Assembly (NCBI GenBank): GCA_039030395.1
Contig: JBCCEF010000012.1
Coordinates: 62,001 to 126,000 of the forward strand
DNA: 64,000 bases
Reading direction: 5' to 3'
Source of the DNA: Acidobacteriota bacterium
Lineage (GTDB): Bacteria > Acidobacteriota > Thermoanaerobaculia > Multivoradales > JBCCEF01
This document shows positions 1 through 8,852 of this stretch, one piece after another. The notes below the pieces were generated by a model. That model ran no database searches and was not told where the DNA came from. It saw only the letters and a list, made by a program, of their open reading frames with translations. Position numbers and translations under genes: made by a program. Every line of letters starts with the position of its first letter. Position 1 is the first letter of the stretch.

Positions 1-1526
1 CGGAAACGCCCCGGCGGGCGCCGCGCATTCCTTTCGTGTCGAACTCTACCGGCACCTGGATCACCGACCGGGAAGCGACGGATCCACAATACTGGGCGCG
101 CCACCTGCGCTCGGCGGTGCACTACGAAGCCGGCCTCAGAACCCTGCTCGAGGAACAGCCGGGGGTGCTCTTCGAGGTCGGCCCGGGAAACACCCTGTCC
201 CGGTTGGCGAAGCAGCACTCGCGGGCGCCGGAAGCCGTGGACATCGTTTCGAGCCTGCCCGGTCCGGCCCGGCCGACGGACGATCTCGAATCGGTGCTGG
301 AAGCCAACGGCCGGCTGTGGACCCGCGGCGTCCCGCTCGATTGGCAAAGCTTCTGGGCGGGTCAGCACCGGCGGCGGATTCCGCTCCCCACCTATCCCTT
401 CGAGCGGCGGCGCTACTGGGTGGACGGCGCCGAGGCGCTGCCCACACCGCAAGACGAACCCGCCGGCCGGTCCTTCGAGGAACCGCAGGGCGAGGCAGAA
501 AACGCTGTCGCCGCCGCCTTCCGGGAAATTCTCGGCCTTGCCGAGGTGAGCCGCCACGACGACTTCTTCGATCTCGGCGGGAGCTCTCTGCTGGGGGTGC
601 AGCTACGCACCCTCGTCGGCCGCAAGCTCGAGGTGGAATTGTCGGCGGCCCTGCTCCTGGAAGCCTCCACCGTCGCCGCCGTGGCGGCCAAGGCGCGGCC
701 TGAAGGCGGGGCGAACGGCACCGCCGCACCGCCACCGTCCTGCCTGGTGCCGATGACCCGCCAGCGCGCCGCCGGCCGGCAGCCGCTCTTCTTGGTACAC
801 GCGGTGGGCGGCCACGTCTTCACCTTCCGGGAGCTGGCCGCCGAGCTGGAAGGACGGCGAACGCTCTTCGCGCTGCGCTCCCGCGGCCTGGAAAGCGGCG
901 AGGAACCGCACCGCTCCCTCGCCGCGATGGCCGGCCACTACCTGGACCTGATGCGGGCCGAGCAAGGGAAGGGTCCCTACCTGCTGGGCGGGGCGTCGAT
1001 GGGCGGTGTGGTGGCCTTCGAAATGGCGCGGCAGCTTCTAGCGGCCGGCGAGAAGGTCGAGCGCCTCGTTCTGATGGACTCGCCGGTTCTCGACCAGATG
1101 CCGGCGCGGGAATCAAACGCCGATCCCCTGTGGCTGGTGGTGCGGGACCGCACGGGCCTGGAGCTGGACGACAAGGTGCTCGGCGACGGCTCCCTCGACG
1201 AGCGCTTCGCGCGGGCCGCACAGGCCGTCGCCGACGCCGGCGAGAGCGACCGCTTCGACGCCGGCGAAGCCCTGCGCCTGGCGCGAGTGCTCGAAGCCAA
1301 CGTCGAGGCGATGTACGCCTACCGACCGGAGCCGGCGGACCTGCGCATCCTCTTCTTCCGCGCCGCCGAACGCCGCCCCGTCGATCCGCCGCGACCGGAG
1401 CTGCCGTGGATCGAACTCGGTCGCCTCGGCACCGAGACGGTCATCGTGCCGGGCGATCACGACAGCATGCACCACGCACCGCACCTAGCGGTGATGGCGC
1501 ACCACCTGCTCCGCCGCCTTCCCTGA
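1..1526 (+). CDS. C-terminal part of a modular type I polyketide synthase (AT end, ACP, thioesterase); 5' partial
   Basis: The reading frame is open from the window edge (first full codon at base 3), so the GTG at 36 is probably internal. The first ~110 residues are the end of a malonyl/acyl transferase domain: IPFVSNSTGTWIT, the YWxRHLR segment and FEVGPG are typical of its C-terminal half; the catalytic GHSxG lies upstream, outside the window. A linker with LPTYPFERRRYW follows, then an acyl carrier domain with the phosphopantetheine serine in DLGGSSLLGVQL (about residues 190-200). The last ~260 residues are an alpha/beta-hydrolase thioesterase with nucleophile motif GASMGG and a C-terminal GDHDSMHH carrying the likely catalytic His. 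The AT-ACP-TE order marks the final module of an assembly line, where the TE hydrolyses or cyclises the chain. A hybrid PKS/NRPS cannot be excluded. Confidence 0.93.
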   Translation, partial: ETPRRAPRIPFVSNSTGTWITDREATDPQYWARHLRSAVHYEAGLRTLLEEQPGVLFEVGPGNTLSRLAKQHSRAPEAVDIVSSLPGPARPTDDLESVLEANGRLWTRGVPLDWQSFWAGQHRRRIPLPTYPFERRRYWVDGAEALPTPQDEPAGRSFEEPQGEAENAVAAAFREILGLAEVSRHDDFFDLGGSSLLGVQLRTLVGRKLEVELSAALLLEASTVAAVAAKARPEGGANGTAAPPPSCLVPMTRQRAAGRQPLFLVHAVGGHVFTFRELAAELEGRRTLFALRSRGLESGEEPHRSLAAMAGHYLDLMRAEQGKGPYLLGGASMGGVVAFEMARQLLAAGEKVERLVLMDSPVLDQMPARESNADPLWLVVRDRTGLELDDKVLGDGSLDERFARAAQAVADAGESDRFDAGEALRLARVLEANVEAMYAYRPEPADLRILFFRAAERRPVDPPRPELPWIELGRLGTETVIVPGDHDSMHHAPHLAVMAHHLLRRLP

Positions 1527-1584
1527 TGTCGCCCTCGACGCCGTCGCGACGGGCGGCGCACCTGCGCGGTACTGGAGAGAGCCC

Positions 1585-3843
1585 ATGATCCGAATACCCA
1601 CCTACCTCCTCCTCGCTGTCGTCCTCGTCCTCGCGACCGTGGCGGGACCTGTCGGGGCTCAGCCGGACGCAGGCCGGGCGGACGCTGCGAGGGCCGTCAC
1701 CACCGAGGTGCGGCCGGTCTCCGGTATCGCGGTGGATGGCGTCATCGGCACATCCGAGTGGGCCGGCGCCAGTGTGCTCTCGATCCCCTGGGAGTGGTTC
1801 CCGGTAGACAACGCCGCAGCGCCGGTGGACACGGAGGTGTTCCTCACCTTCGACCAGGAGCTGCTCTACGTCGCCTTCCGGGCGGCGGACGCGCAGCCGG
1901 CCGCCATCCGCGCCCACCTGGCAGACCGCGACTCCACCCTGCGGGACGACGCCGTCGGCTTCGAGATCGACACCTTCGACGACCGCCGCCGGGCCTATCG
2001 CTTCCAGGTCAACCCTCTCGGCGTCCAGGTAGACGCCCAACTCTCGGATGTCGACGGCAGTGAGGACTTTTCCTGGGACGCCATCTGGACCTCCGCCGGC
2101 CGCTTGACCCCCACCGGCTACGAGGTGGAGCTGGCAATCCCCTTCAAGCAGCTTCGCTTTCCGCGCGCCCAGGGCCCCCAGACCTGGGGCTTCCTCGCCT
2201 ACCGCAACTACCCGCGTTCGGTGCTGCACGAACTCAAGTCCGTGCGCAATGACCGCGACCGCGACTGCCGCATCTGCAAGTACAGTTCGATCACCGGCTT
2301 CCAGGATCTGGACACCGGCTACAACCTGGAGCTGACTCCCACCCTCACCGGCCGCCGCACCGACAGCCGGGCCTCCCTTGGCGAGCCCCTGGAGAACGGC
2401 GACGACGAGTTCGACGCCGGCTTGACGGCGCGCTGGGGCATCACCTCGAACATCTCGCTTCACGCCACCGTCAATCCGGATTTCTCGCAGGTCGAGGCGG
2501 ACGTCGCCCAGCTCGACGTCAACGAGCGCTTCGCCCTCTTCTTTCCGGAGAAACGGCCGTTCTTCCTGGAGGGAGCGGACTACTTTTCCACCCCCTTCAC
2601 TGCCGTCTTCACCCGCACTATCGCGGACCCTGAGGGCGGCCTGCGGCTGACCGGTAAGCAGGGCAAAAACGCCTTCGGCGTGCTGGTCACCCAGGACCGC
2701 ATCACCAACCTGCTCTTTCCCGGGCCCGAGTCTTCGAGCTTCGCGTTCTTGGACGACGAGGTGACTACCGGCGTGCTGCGCTACCGCCGGGACATCGGGG
2801 AAACCTCCACCCTCGGCTTCCTCTACACCGGCCGCGACGGCGACGGCTACTCGAACGATGTCTACGGCGTCGACGGCAGCCTGCGGCTGACCGATTCGGA
2901 CACCCTGCGCTTCCAGATTCTCGAGTCGCGCACCGAGTATCCGGACGCCGTCGCCGTCGCCAACGGCCAGCCGACCGGCTCCTTCGACGACCTCGCCTAC
3001 CGGGCGGACCTGACCCGCTCGACCGGCGACTGGTTCTTCCAGCTCTTCCACAGCCGCCGGGGGGACGACTTCCGGGCCGACACCGGCTTCATCCCGCGGG
3101 TCGGGTTCGAGCAGACCTTCGGCTTCGCGCAGCGCAACTTCTGGGGCGAGGCGGACTCCTGGTACAGCCGCCTGGCGGTGGTCGCCAACGCCGTGCGGCT
3201 AGAAGACCTGGACGGTGACCTGATCGAGCAGGGCGGCAACCTTGAACTGATCTACGAGGGACCGCTACAGAGTTTCGCCCGCCTCGGCCTCCGGCCCAAC
3301 GAAGAGAGCTTCCTGGGCTCCACTTTCGACAACTTCCGAGCGGACCTGACCACCGCCGTCCGCCCCACCGGCGACTTGACCCTGGAACTCTTCCTGCGCG
3401 GCGGCGAGGTGATCGACTTCACCAACGTGCGGCAGGCGGATGTCGCCCTCGTGCGGCCCAAGGTGTCCTTCAAGATCGGCCGCCGCACCACCGGCGAAGT
3501 GCAGCACGAGTGGCAGGAGCTGTCCGTCCCCGGCGGCCGCTTCCTGACCGCCAACTTGAGCCAGGGCCGGGTGACCTACTTCTTCACCCGCCGCGCCTTC
3601 CTGCGCACCATCCTCCAGTACCGCGACATCAGCCGCCGGCCGGAGCTCTACAGCCCGGCCAACGCCGGCATCGCGCCGGAAGAACAGGATCTCTTCACCC
3701 AGCTCCTGTTCTCCTACAAACTGAACGCCCGCACCGTCTTCCTCGCCGGCTATTCGGACAACTACCAGGGGGATGAGAGCTTCGACCTGACCCAGCGGAG
3801 CCGGACGTTTTTCGTCAAGCTGGGGTATGCCTTTCTGTGGTGA
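1585..3843 (+). CDS. DUF5916 family outer-membrane protein with N-terminal CBM9-like domain
   Basis: 752 residues. The first ~26 residues are a signal peptide (IRIPTYLLLAVVLVLATVAG, ending GAQP). Residues ~45-220 resemble the carbohydrate-binding family 9-like domain found at the front of DUF5916 proteins (VDGVIGTSEW, DDAVGFEIDTFDDRR, ELAIPFKQLRFP). The rest is the DUF5916 region, rich in alternating beta strands (NPDFSQVEADVAQLDVNERF, FPEKRPFFLEGADYF), and ends in aromatic Leu-Trp as outer-membrane barrels often do. Proteins of this family are common in Acidobacteriota and Bacteroidota; no reaction is established. A role in surface binding or transport of glycans is a guess. GGAGAGAG precedes the ATG. 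It converges on the STN-domain gene across a hairpin-rich spacer. Confidence 0.88.
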   Translation: MIRIPTYLLLAVVLVLATVAGPVGAQPDAGRADAARAVTTEVRPVSGIAVDGVIGTSEWAGASVLSIPWEWFPVDNAAAPVDTEVFLTFDQELLYVAFRAADAQPAAIRAHLADRDSTLRDDAVGFEIDTFDDRRRAYRFQVNPLGVQVDAQLSDVDGSEDFSWDAIWTSAGRLTPTGYEVELAIPFKQLRFPRAQGPQTWGFLAYRNYPRSVLHELKSVRNDRDRDCRICKYSSITGFQDLDTGYNLELTPTLTGRRTDSRASLGEPLENGDDEFDAGLTARWGITSNISLHATVNPDFSQVEADVAQLDVNERFALFFPEKRPFFLEGADYFSTPFTAVFTRTIADPEGGLRLTGKQGKNAFGVLVTQDRITNLLFPGPESSSFAFLDDEVTTGVLRYRRDIGETSTLGFLYTGRDGDGYSNDVYGVDGSLRLTDSDTLRFQILESRTEYPDAVAVANGQPTGSFDDLAYRADLTRSTGDWFFQLFHSRRGDDFRADTGFIPRVGFEQTFGFAQRNFWGEADSWYSRLAVVANAVRLEDLDGDLIEQGGNLELIYEGPLQSFARLGLRPNEESFLGSTFDNFRADLTTAVRPTGDLTLELFLRGGEVIDFTNVRQADVALVRPKVSFKIGRRTTGEVQHEWQELSVPGGRFLTANLSQGRVTYFFTRRAFLRTILQYRDISRRPELYSPANAGIAPEEQDLFTQLLFSYKLNARTVFLAGYSDNYQGDESFDLTQRSRTFFVKLGYAFLW

Positions 3844-3855
3844 GAAGGCCGGCTC

Positions 3856-3887
3856 GCAGGGTGCTGAGCAAATTTTCAGCACCCTGC
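3856..3887 (+). terminator. Perfect 12-bp inverted repeat after the DUF5916 gene
   Basis: GCAGGGTGCTGA (3856-3867) pairs exactly with TCAGCACCCTGC (3876-3887) around an 8-base AT-rich loop. It starts 12 bases after the stop at 3843. There is no clear T-run, so it could be an intrinsic terminator or part of the hairpin array that fills the spacer between these convergent genes. Confidence 0.55.
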
Positions 3888-3892
3888 TCCGA

Positions 3893-3983
3893 GCCCAAAG
3901 GGCGAGGCGGCGGCTTCGCCGCCGAAGATGGGGGTGAGCCCGTAAATGCTAGGCATTTCGGGCGAGGGGGGCGCCAGCCCCCC
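3893..3983. repeat. Chain of four further short hairpins in the convergent spacer
   Basis: Four small palindromes follow one another: GCCC-aaa-GGGC (3893-3903), CGGCGGC-ttc-GCCGCCG (3908-3924), AAATGC-tag-GCATTT (3944-3958) and GGGGGGC-gcca-GCCCCCC (3966-3983). No credible ORF covers them. They look like a modular intergenic repeat rather than a single terminator. Confidence 0.6.
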
Positions 3984-3995
3984 TGACCAAGAAAG

Positions 3996-4047
3996 CTAGC
4001 AGGGCAGCTGAAATCATAGGCCGAAAGCCTTTTCAGCGACCTGCTAG
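3996..4047 (+). repeat. Dispersed palindromic repeat, copy A (52 bp)
   Basis: The element begins CTAGCAGGGCAGCTGAAA and ends TTTTCAGCGACCTGCTAG, so its ends form an imperfect terminal inverted repeat. A near-identical copy in the opposite orientation lies at 45863-45915; the first 27 bases match without a change. It reaches 4 bases into the 3' end of the STN-domain gene. It behaves like a REP/MITE-type intergenic element and could also end transcription from both sides. Confidence 0.8.
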
Positions 4048-7000
4048 ATACGGCGCCTGAGGGAGAGTCCGTAACGCACATCCCCGACCTCGTCTTCGTC
4101 CGTCGAGTCGAGGGTGAGGCGGATTGATGGCCAGATATCCAGGCGGAAGGGTCCGTTGACCAAGAAGCGGAAGAAGAGCCTCGTATCGCGGATCGATCCC
4201 ACGCTCCGCCGCGTCTCCTCCAACCAGCGGAAGGTTTGATCGAGGCGCAGGTTGATCGGAGTCTTCCACAGACGCGAGCCCCAGCCGACGCTCGCCACCA
4301 CCGCCTCATCGGCGCCCTCGACATAGCCGAAGCCGGTCAGGCTGCCGCGCCCCAAGTTGTTGGACAGGCGCGAGATGCGGTCCAGACGCCAGCCCTTCCA
4401 GTGCCCCACCGCGGCGCTCAGGCTGTTCGATTCACCGGCCCGCCAGAAACCTCCCACGCTCGAACGTACCCCGCTGTAGCTGTCGTTGAGCGGTTCACCA
4501 CCGTCCACACCCCAGGCCGTCCAGTCGTCGCGCAGGCCGTACTCCACGCCGACCTGCGTGCTGTAGTTGCGCCAGCGGTAGGTCAGCGCCAGGTCCCAGG
4601 TATGTTCCAGGGTGTCCGTCGGCAAAACGAACCGCTCGCTGGTCGAATCGCCCTCGCCGAAGGTGAGATTGCGCAGCGTATAGATGGTGTTGAGGGAGGT
4701 GCGCTTGCCCAGGGGCATTCCCAGGCTCAGCGAGAAGGCCTCCTGGCGAATTTCGAGAGACGTATCGACCAGCCCACCCGGGGTCTCCACCGAGCCGCCG
4801 CGCTCGTCGGCCTGGTAGGGCACGAACAGCAGCGCCGACAACGTCCAGTCGTCGCGCAGGAAGCGCGGCACGCTCAAACCGACGAAGGCGTCCTCCAGAA
4901 AGAAGCTCACGAACGCCTGGTATCCCCGATTCAGGAAGTCCTGGTCGGAGATGGTGATGCCCGGGAAGAGGTCCGCCTCCTCGTCGTCGGAGTTGAAGCC
5001 GAAGAGCGAAAAACGGGTGCGGGTGGAGTAGGCGTGGATGTCGGCCAGGGTCCGCTCGCCGTAATTCCCGGCGGCATCCTCGTCCGTCGCCGCCTCGCCG
5101 GCCGCGGAGACCTCCTCGCCAGCCGCGGCATCCCCCGTCGCCTCGGATCGAGCGCTCGGCAGCGCCCTCGCGGTCCCGCCATCCTGCCGCGCGGCCAAGG
5201 GCTCCAAACGCCGCTTGCCGTCCTTCGTCTTGACCAGCCAGCGATGGCCCTCCGGCGGCGTCTCGACGTGGATCATGATGTCGCTGGCGTAGGCTTCTTG
5301 CGCTACCTGCTCGATGTCCGGCCGGTTGTACTTGAAGTCAACGCGCCGGGTTTCCGTCTCGCTGCTGTAGAGCGTTCCATAGCTCACCCCGGTCAGGGTG
5401 CCGCGGCGTTTCGTCCAATCCCACCAACACTGGCCGGCACTGGCAATCCACTCGTAGGAGTACGTTCGATCCTGGTTGATGAAGGTGCCGTCGATGCCCT
5501 TCTGGATGGTCCGCAATCGGTGATGCGCGTGGTTGCGCCGATCGAGCCACACCTCTCCCCGGACGAAGGTTCCGTCGTCCGGGGAGCCCTCCCGCAGCGG
5601 CCGGAAACCGATCCTGTAGGCCGCCCGGCCGGCGATGGTCTCTTCTCCCAGGTACCGATACTCGTAGGTCTCGTCGAGTTCGACATCCAGCGGATTGAGT
5701 TGGATCAGCGCCTCGCTGCGAAACAACCGCCCCTTGAGCAGTTTCTTCTCCGGGTAGGGAACGCCGTTGATGGAGTACGCCAGGTGGTGGTAGTCCGTCA
5801 GGCGGCCCTTGCGCTGCAGGATGCGGTGGGTCCACTGATACCGGTCGGCCCCCGGCAGATGGACCAGACCGCTGATGTACTCCATCACGTCCAGGGACTC
5901 GAAGCGGTTGAGCTGGCGCTCCCGAAACACCTGATTCTTGACCACCTCTTCGTAGGGATCGACGATACCGGTGTCGCTCACCTCGACATCGAAGTTGGCG
6001 GCTCCCGGCCCCTGGACCTCCAGCTCGAACAGATAGTAGGGAGACGTGCCGTCGACCTGAAGAACCGAATGGCCTCCGGAACTCCAGAAATCGAAGGCGG
6101 CACCGCGCGGGAACAACAAGCGTGCCGCGTGCTCTTGCGGCAGCTCGAAACGCATCTGTTCGGCACCTTCGGCGTAGAGCGCCAGGTACCGATGGTCAGT
6201 TTCCGGATCGAGGAAGAATCGGACCCGATTCTGCGCAATGCCCTCCACCACCGGCTGATCGTATAGAACCCCGGCGGCGGTGTTCTGAATCTCCAGCAAG
6301 AAGGCATGGTGCAAGTCATCCAGCCGCAGATCCTCCAGAACCACCACCTCGTCACCACGCTCCGCACCGGTGAGCAGTCGCGACAGAACCTCGGTGGGCG
6401 CGGAGCGGACCCGCCACCAGCGACGGGCGGTGTCGTCCGCCGCCGGAACCGGCTCGTGGTCGCGATAGGCATAGGCATCGACGTAGGGAGCCAAGCCGAA
6501 GGAGACGAGACGGGCCAAGGCGTCCCGGTCGCCGGCGAGGGCGACCCGGACACCCTGAGCCAGGCTTCGGCCGTCGAGGATCAAGTTCTTGAGTTCGAAG
6601 GCCGCCCGCTGCCAGTCCTCAAACCGCTCGGTGGCGACCCGGACCACCAGATAGCGGCTCGCCGCATCGAGGGGCGCTTGGGATGCCGTGGCTGGAAAAC
6701 TCCACTCCACCAGTTCGGAACTTTCGAGCCACACCGGCAGGACCCCCTCGACCCCTGCATTGCCGCGCCGAGGCAACGGGCGCGATCCGGTCGAGTGTCC
6801 GCCGGCGGTCCGGTGACGCACCACCATCACCACCCCTGCGGCGCTCTCCTCGGCCGCCAGTCCGAAGGGCTTCAGAATCTCCTGCAGAACGCTCATCGGC
6901 GACGCTGCGCGATGGGACGCGGTGACCTGCATGTCCCCCTCTACCAGATCACTGCTGTAGATCACCCGCAGACCGTGCTGCTGCAAATCCGCCAGCACCT

Positions 7001-7136
7001 CTTCGAGCTGCCAGCACAGATAGCGATCCCGGTCGAGGCTCTGAGCCGCCGCGCCCGCGGCCATCGACCACACTACGCAGGCGGCGAGGATAAACGAGGT
7101 CGAGCGTCGAAGACTGAATCGTGAAGAGTTGATCAT
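4044..7136 (-). CDS. Outer-membrane protein with STN domain, LolA-like middle and beta-barrel
   Basis: 1030 residues. A signal peptide (about 1-31, ending AAGAAAQ) is followed by a secretin/TonB short N-terminal (STN) domain at ~38-105 (QLEEVLADLQQHGLRVIYSS ... VVMVVR). Residues ~395-640 resemble outer-membrane lipoprotein-sorting (LolA-like) folds (YRYLGEETIAGRAAYRIGF, GEVWLDRRNHAHHRL). A low-complexity Ala/Glu linker near 670-700 leads to ~300 residues of alternating amphipathic strands that look like a barrel. No TonB-dependent receptor plug was recognised. The ATG overlaps the FecR stop by 4 bp (ATGA), so it is the third gene of a sigma-FecR-STN operon. In FecA the STN domain contacts FecR; the same contact is inferred here. 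The ligand is unknown. Confidence 0.8.
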   Translation of the reverse strand: MINSSRFSLRRSTSFILAACVVWSMAAGAAAQSLDRDRYLCWQLEEVLADLQQHGLRVIYSSDLVEGDMQVTASHRAASPMSVLQEILKPFGLAAEESAAGVVMVVRHRTAGGHSTGSRPLPRRGNAGVEGVLPVWLESSELVEWSFPATASQAPLDAASRYLVVRVATERFEDWQRAAFELKNLILDGRSLAQGVRVALAGDRDALARLVSFGLAPYVDAYAYRDHEPVPAADDTARRWWRVRSAPTEVLSRLLTGAERGDEVVVLEDLRLDDLHHAFLLEIQNTAAGVLYDQPVVEGIAQNRVRFFLDPETDHRYLALYAEGAEQMRFELPQEHAARLLFPRGAAFDFWSSGGHSVLQVDGTSPYYLFELEVQGPGAANFDVEVSDTGIVDPYEEVVKNQVFRERQLNRFESLDVMEYISGLVHLPGADRYQWTHRILQRKGRLTDYHHLAYSINGVPYPEKKLLKGRLFRSEALIQLNPLDVELDETYEYRYLGEETIAGRAAYRIGFRPLREGSPDDGTFVRGEVWLDRRNHAHHRLRTIQKGIDGTFINQDRTYSYEWIASAGQCWWDWTKRRGTLTGVSYGTLYSSETETRRVDFKYNRPDIEQVAQEAYASDIMIHVETPPEGHRWLVKTKDGKRRLEPLAARQDGGTARALPSARSEATGDAAAGEEVSAAGEAATDEDAAGNYGERTLADIHAYSTRTRFSLFGFNSDDEEADLFPGITISDQDFLNRGYQAFVSFFLEDAFVGLSVPRFLRDDWTLSALLFVPYQADERGGSVETPGGLVDTSLEIRQEAFSLSLGMPLGKRTSLNTIYTLRNLTFGEGDSTSERFVLPTDTLEHTWDLALTYRWRNYSTQVGVEYGLRDDWTAWGVDGGEPLNDSYSGVRSSVGGFWRAGESNSLSAAVGHWKGWRLDRISRLSNNLGRGSLTGFGYVEGADEAVVASVGWGSRLWKTPINLRLDQTFRWLEETRRSVGSIRDTRLFFRFLVNGPFRLDIWPSIRLTLDSTDEDEVGDVRYGLSLRRRI

Positions 7137-8143
7137 CGGCTGCCTCCGGATTCGATGCGAACGACTCCGTCCCTCTCGCGATGGACGAGGCCACAGGTTT
7201 CAAGAACCGCCGGGAACGCCTGTTCGGCGGTGACACCGGTCAAATCACCGTGGAGCGTGATGCCCAGCACCCGGCGTTCGAGCTCCGCATCCGAAAACTC
7301 GATCCGCCAGCCGGTCTCGCGAGCAGCCCAGCCGAGAAACTGCCGCAGGGTGCTGCCTTCGAGTTCGAAGGGAGGGGAGACGGCGAGGTGCCATTTCCAC
7401 GGATCTCCGTGCAGCGAGACGGAACTCCGCTTCACGGCGCCGCTCGAGTGGATGGTCAATTCCTCCCCAATGCCGGCCTCCAGGGAGCGTTTTCCCTGGT
7501 CGACCCGAACCAAGCCTTCCCGCACCCGCACCCGCAAGCGCTGGTTCCGAACGCGCACCTCGAACTGGGTACCGATATCCCACACCGTTCCGTAGTCGGT
7601 ACGGATCTCCAGCCGAGGGTCGGCGGCGGCGGAGAATTCGCCGGAATCGAAGTAGACCGCGCCGCGCGCCAGTCGTAGGTGACGAGGAGACTCCAGGTGA
7701 ACCAGCGAATCGACATCCATCCGCAGCGACTGTCCGTCCGCCCAACGTAGGGAGACGCGGCCATCAGACGCCGTTTCGAGCACCGTTCGGGAATCGAGTT
7801 CGTCGCCCGTCCGCAGCAGCCGGCCGGCGCGCTCCCCGCCCTGGGACAACGTCACCGCGCCGTGGATCGCTTCGACGACGGCAACCTGCCGCGGCGCGGT
7901 CGAACCCCAGGGATCGAAAGCGAACCAGCTCGCGACCAGCCCCACCGCCGCCGCTGCGACGGCGCCGAGAGCCCAGCGCCGGCGACGCCCTCGGCGGACA
8001 ACGCTCCGCCACTCCTCGCGGGCGAGGGATCGACTGCGCGCCAAGGCCTCGACCGGTACCGGTTCGGGCGCTGGCACCAGGCTCAATAGCCGGGCGACTT
8101 CATCTTCCTCGGACGGAATGCGATCGGATTCGTGAGGCTTCAT
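7133..8143 (-). CDS. FecR-type sigma regulator (anti-sigma factor)
   Basis: 336 residues. A cytoplasmic N-terminus of ~57 residues ends in RRGRRRR, followed by one membrane helix (about 58-78, WALGAVAAAAVGLVASWFAF). Then comes a periplasmic FecR domain (VAVVEAIHGAVTLSQGG, GDELDSRTVLETASDGRVSL, DYGTVWDIGTQFEVRV). The last ~75 residues form an STN-like module (LRQFLGWAARETGWRIEFSD ... VLETCGLV). FecR proteins hold or activate a partner ECF sigma factor and sense the outer-membrane STN partner. The start at 8143 is chosen because its ATG overlaps the sigma stop (ATGA) and gives normal family length; the frame stays open upstream, but there it only shadows the sigma gene. Confidence 0.88.
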   Translation of the reverse strand: MKPHESDRIPSEEDEVARLLSLVPAPEPVPVEALARSRSLAREEWRSVVRRGRRRRWALGAVAAAAVGLVASWFAFDPWGSTAPRQVAVVEAIHGAVTLSQGGERAGRLLRTGDELDSRTVLETASDGRVSLRWADGQSLRMDVDSLVHLESPRHLRLARGAVYFDSGEFSAAADPRLEIRTDYGTVWDIGTQFEVRVRNQRLRVRVREGLVRVDQGKRSLEAGIGEELTIHSSGAVKRSSVSLHGDPWKWHLAVSPPFELEGSTLRQFLGWAARETGWRIEFSDAELERRVLGITLHGDLTGVTAEQAFPAVLETCGLVHRERDGVVRIESGGSR

Positions 8144-8754
8144 GGTGCCGCTTCTCCGAGTTGTGCCGCTTTGTGAAGCGAAGCGAAATGGTCGCGGAAG
8201 GAGGCACGGGCACGAGTCAGCATCGACTCCGCCGCCTTCGGCCCGACCTCCAGGCGACCGGCGATCTCCGCCACGGACAACTCCTGCATGTATTTCCAGG
8301 TGAGAACCTGCCCGTAGCGCCGCGGCAGATGATCGAGGGTGACCTGCACCCAGCGGGCGACCTCCTTGCGCCGGAGCTCGGCTTCCGGCCCCGGCGTGTC
8401 CGAGGCGACCATCGATTCGAGTGCGGCTCGAATCTCCGGCAGGTCCTCGATCGGCACCACCGCTTCGGCTCGCCGTACGTCCCGGCGGCGTTGGTCGCTG
8501 ATCTCGTACCGGCAGAAAGTGCACAGCCAGGTGAAGAGCGCCGCTTCGCCGCGGTAGGTCGGGAGCTTTCGGATGGCGCGGCAGATCGCGCCCTGGGCCA
8601 CCTCTTCGGCGACCTGGGCATCGCCGGCCAGGCGCGCCAGCGCGAACCGGTAGAGGCCAGGAAAGTAATGGCCGAAGAATTCGTCGAAGGCCGCCTCGTC
8701 ACCGGCGATCATGCGCCGAACCAACGCCCTGTCGTCGAGATGAAGAATCGCCAT
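8140..8754 (-). CDS. ECF RNA polymerase sigma factor
   Basis: 204 residues. Sigma region 2 spans about 10-85 (AFDEFFGHYFPGLYRFALAR, AEEVAQGAICRAIRKL, FTWLCTFCRYEISDQRRR). Sigma region 4 spans about 130-195 with a helix-turn-helix (LPRRYGQVLTWKYMQELSVA, GPKAAESMLTRARASFRDHF). It is first in an operon with the FecR-like gene (4-bp overlap), so it is probably held or activated by that protein. GAAGGGG precedes the ATG closely. The 98 bp upstream to the next gene probably holds its promoter, but no ECF-type GGAAC/GTC pair was seen, so its target motif is unknown. Confidence 0.93.
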   Translation of the reverse strand: MAILHLDDRALVRRMIAGDEAAFDEFFGHYFPGLYRFALARLAGDAQVAEEVAQGAICRAIRKLPTYRGEAALFTWLCTFCRYEISDQRRRDVRRAEAVVPIEDLPEIRAALESMVASDTPGPEAELRRKEVARWVQVTLDHLPRRYGQVLTWKYMQELSVAEIAGRLEVGPKAAESMLTRARASFRDHFASLHKAAQLGEAAP

Positions 8755-8852
8755 CGCCCCTTCTCCGAAGCCTGCTCCGGTCCAAAGTACCCGCTCTACG
8801 GATTAGAGGGATGGTGGCGGAGAAATCCTTCGCGGAAGGGAACGTCTGAGCC

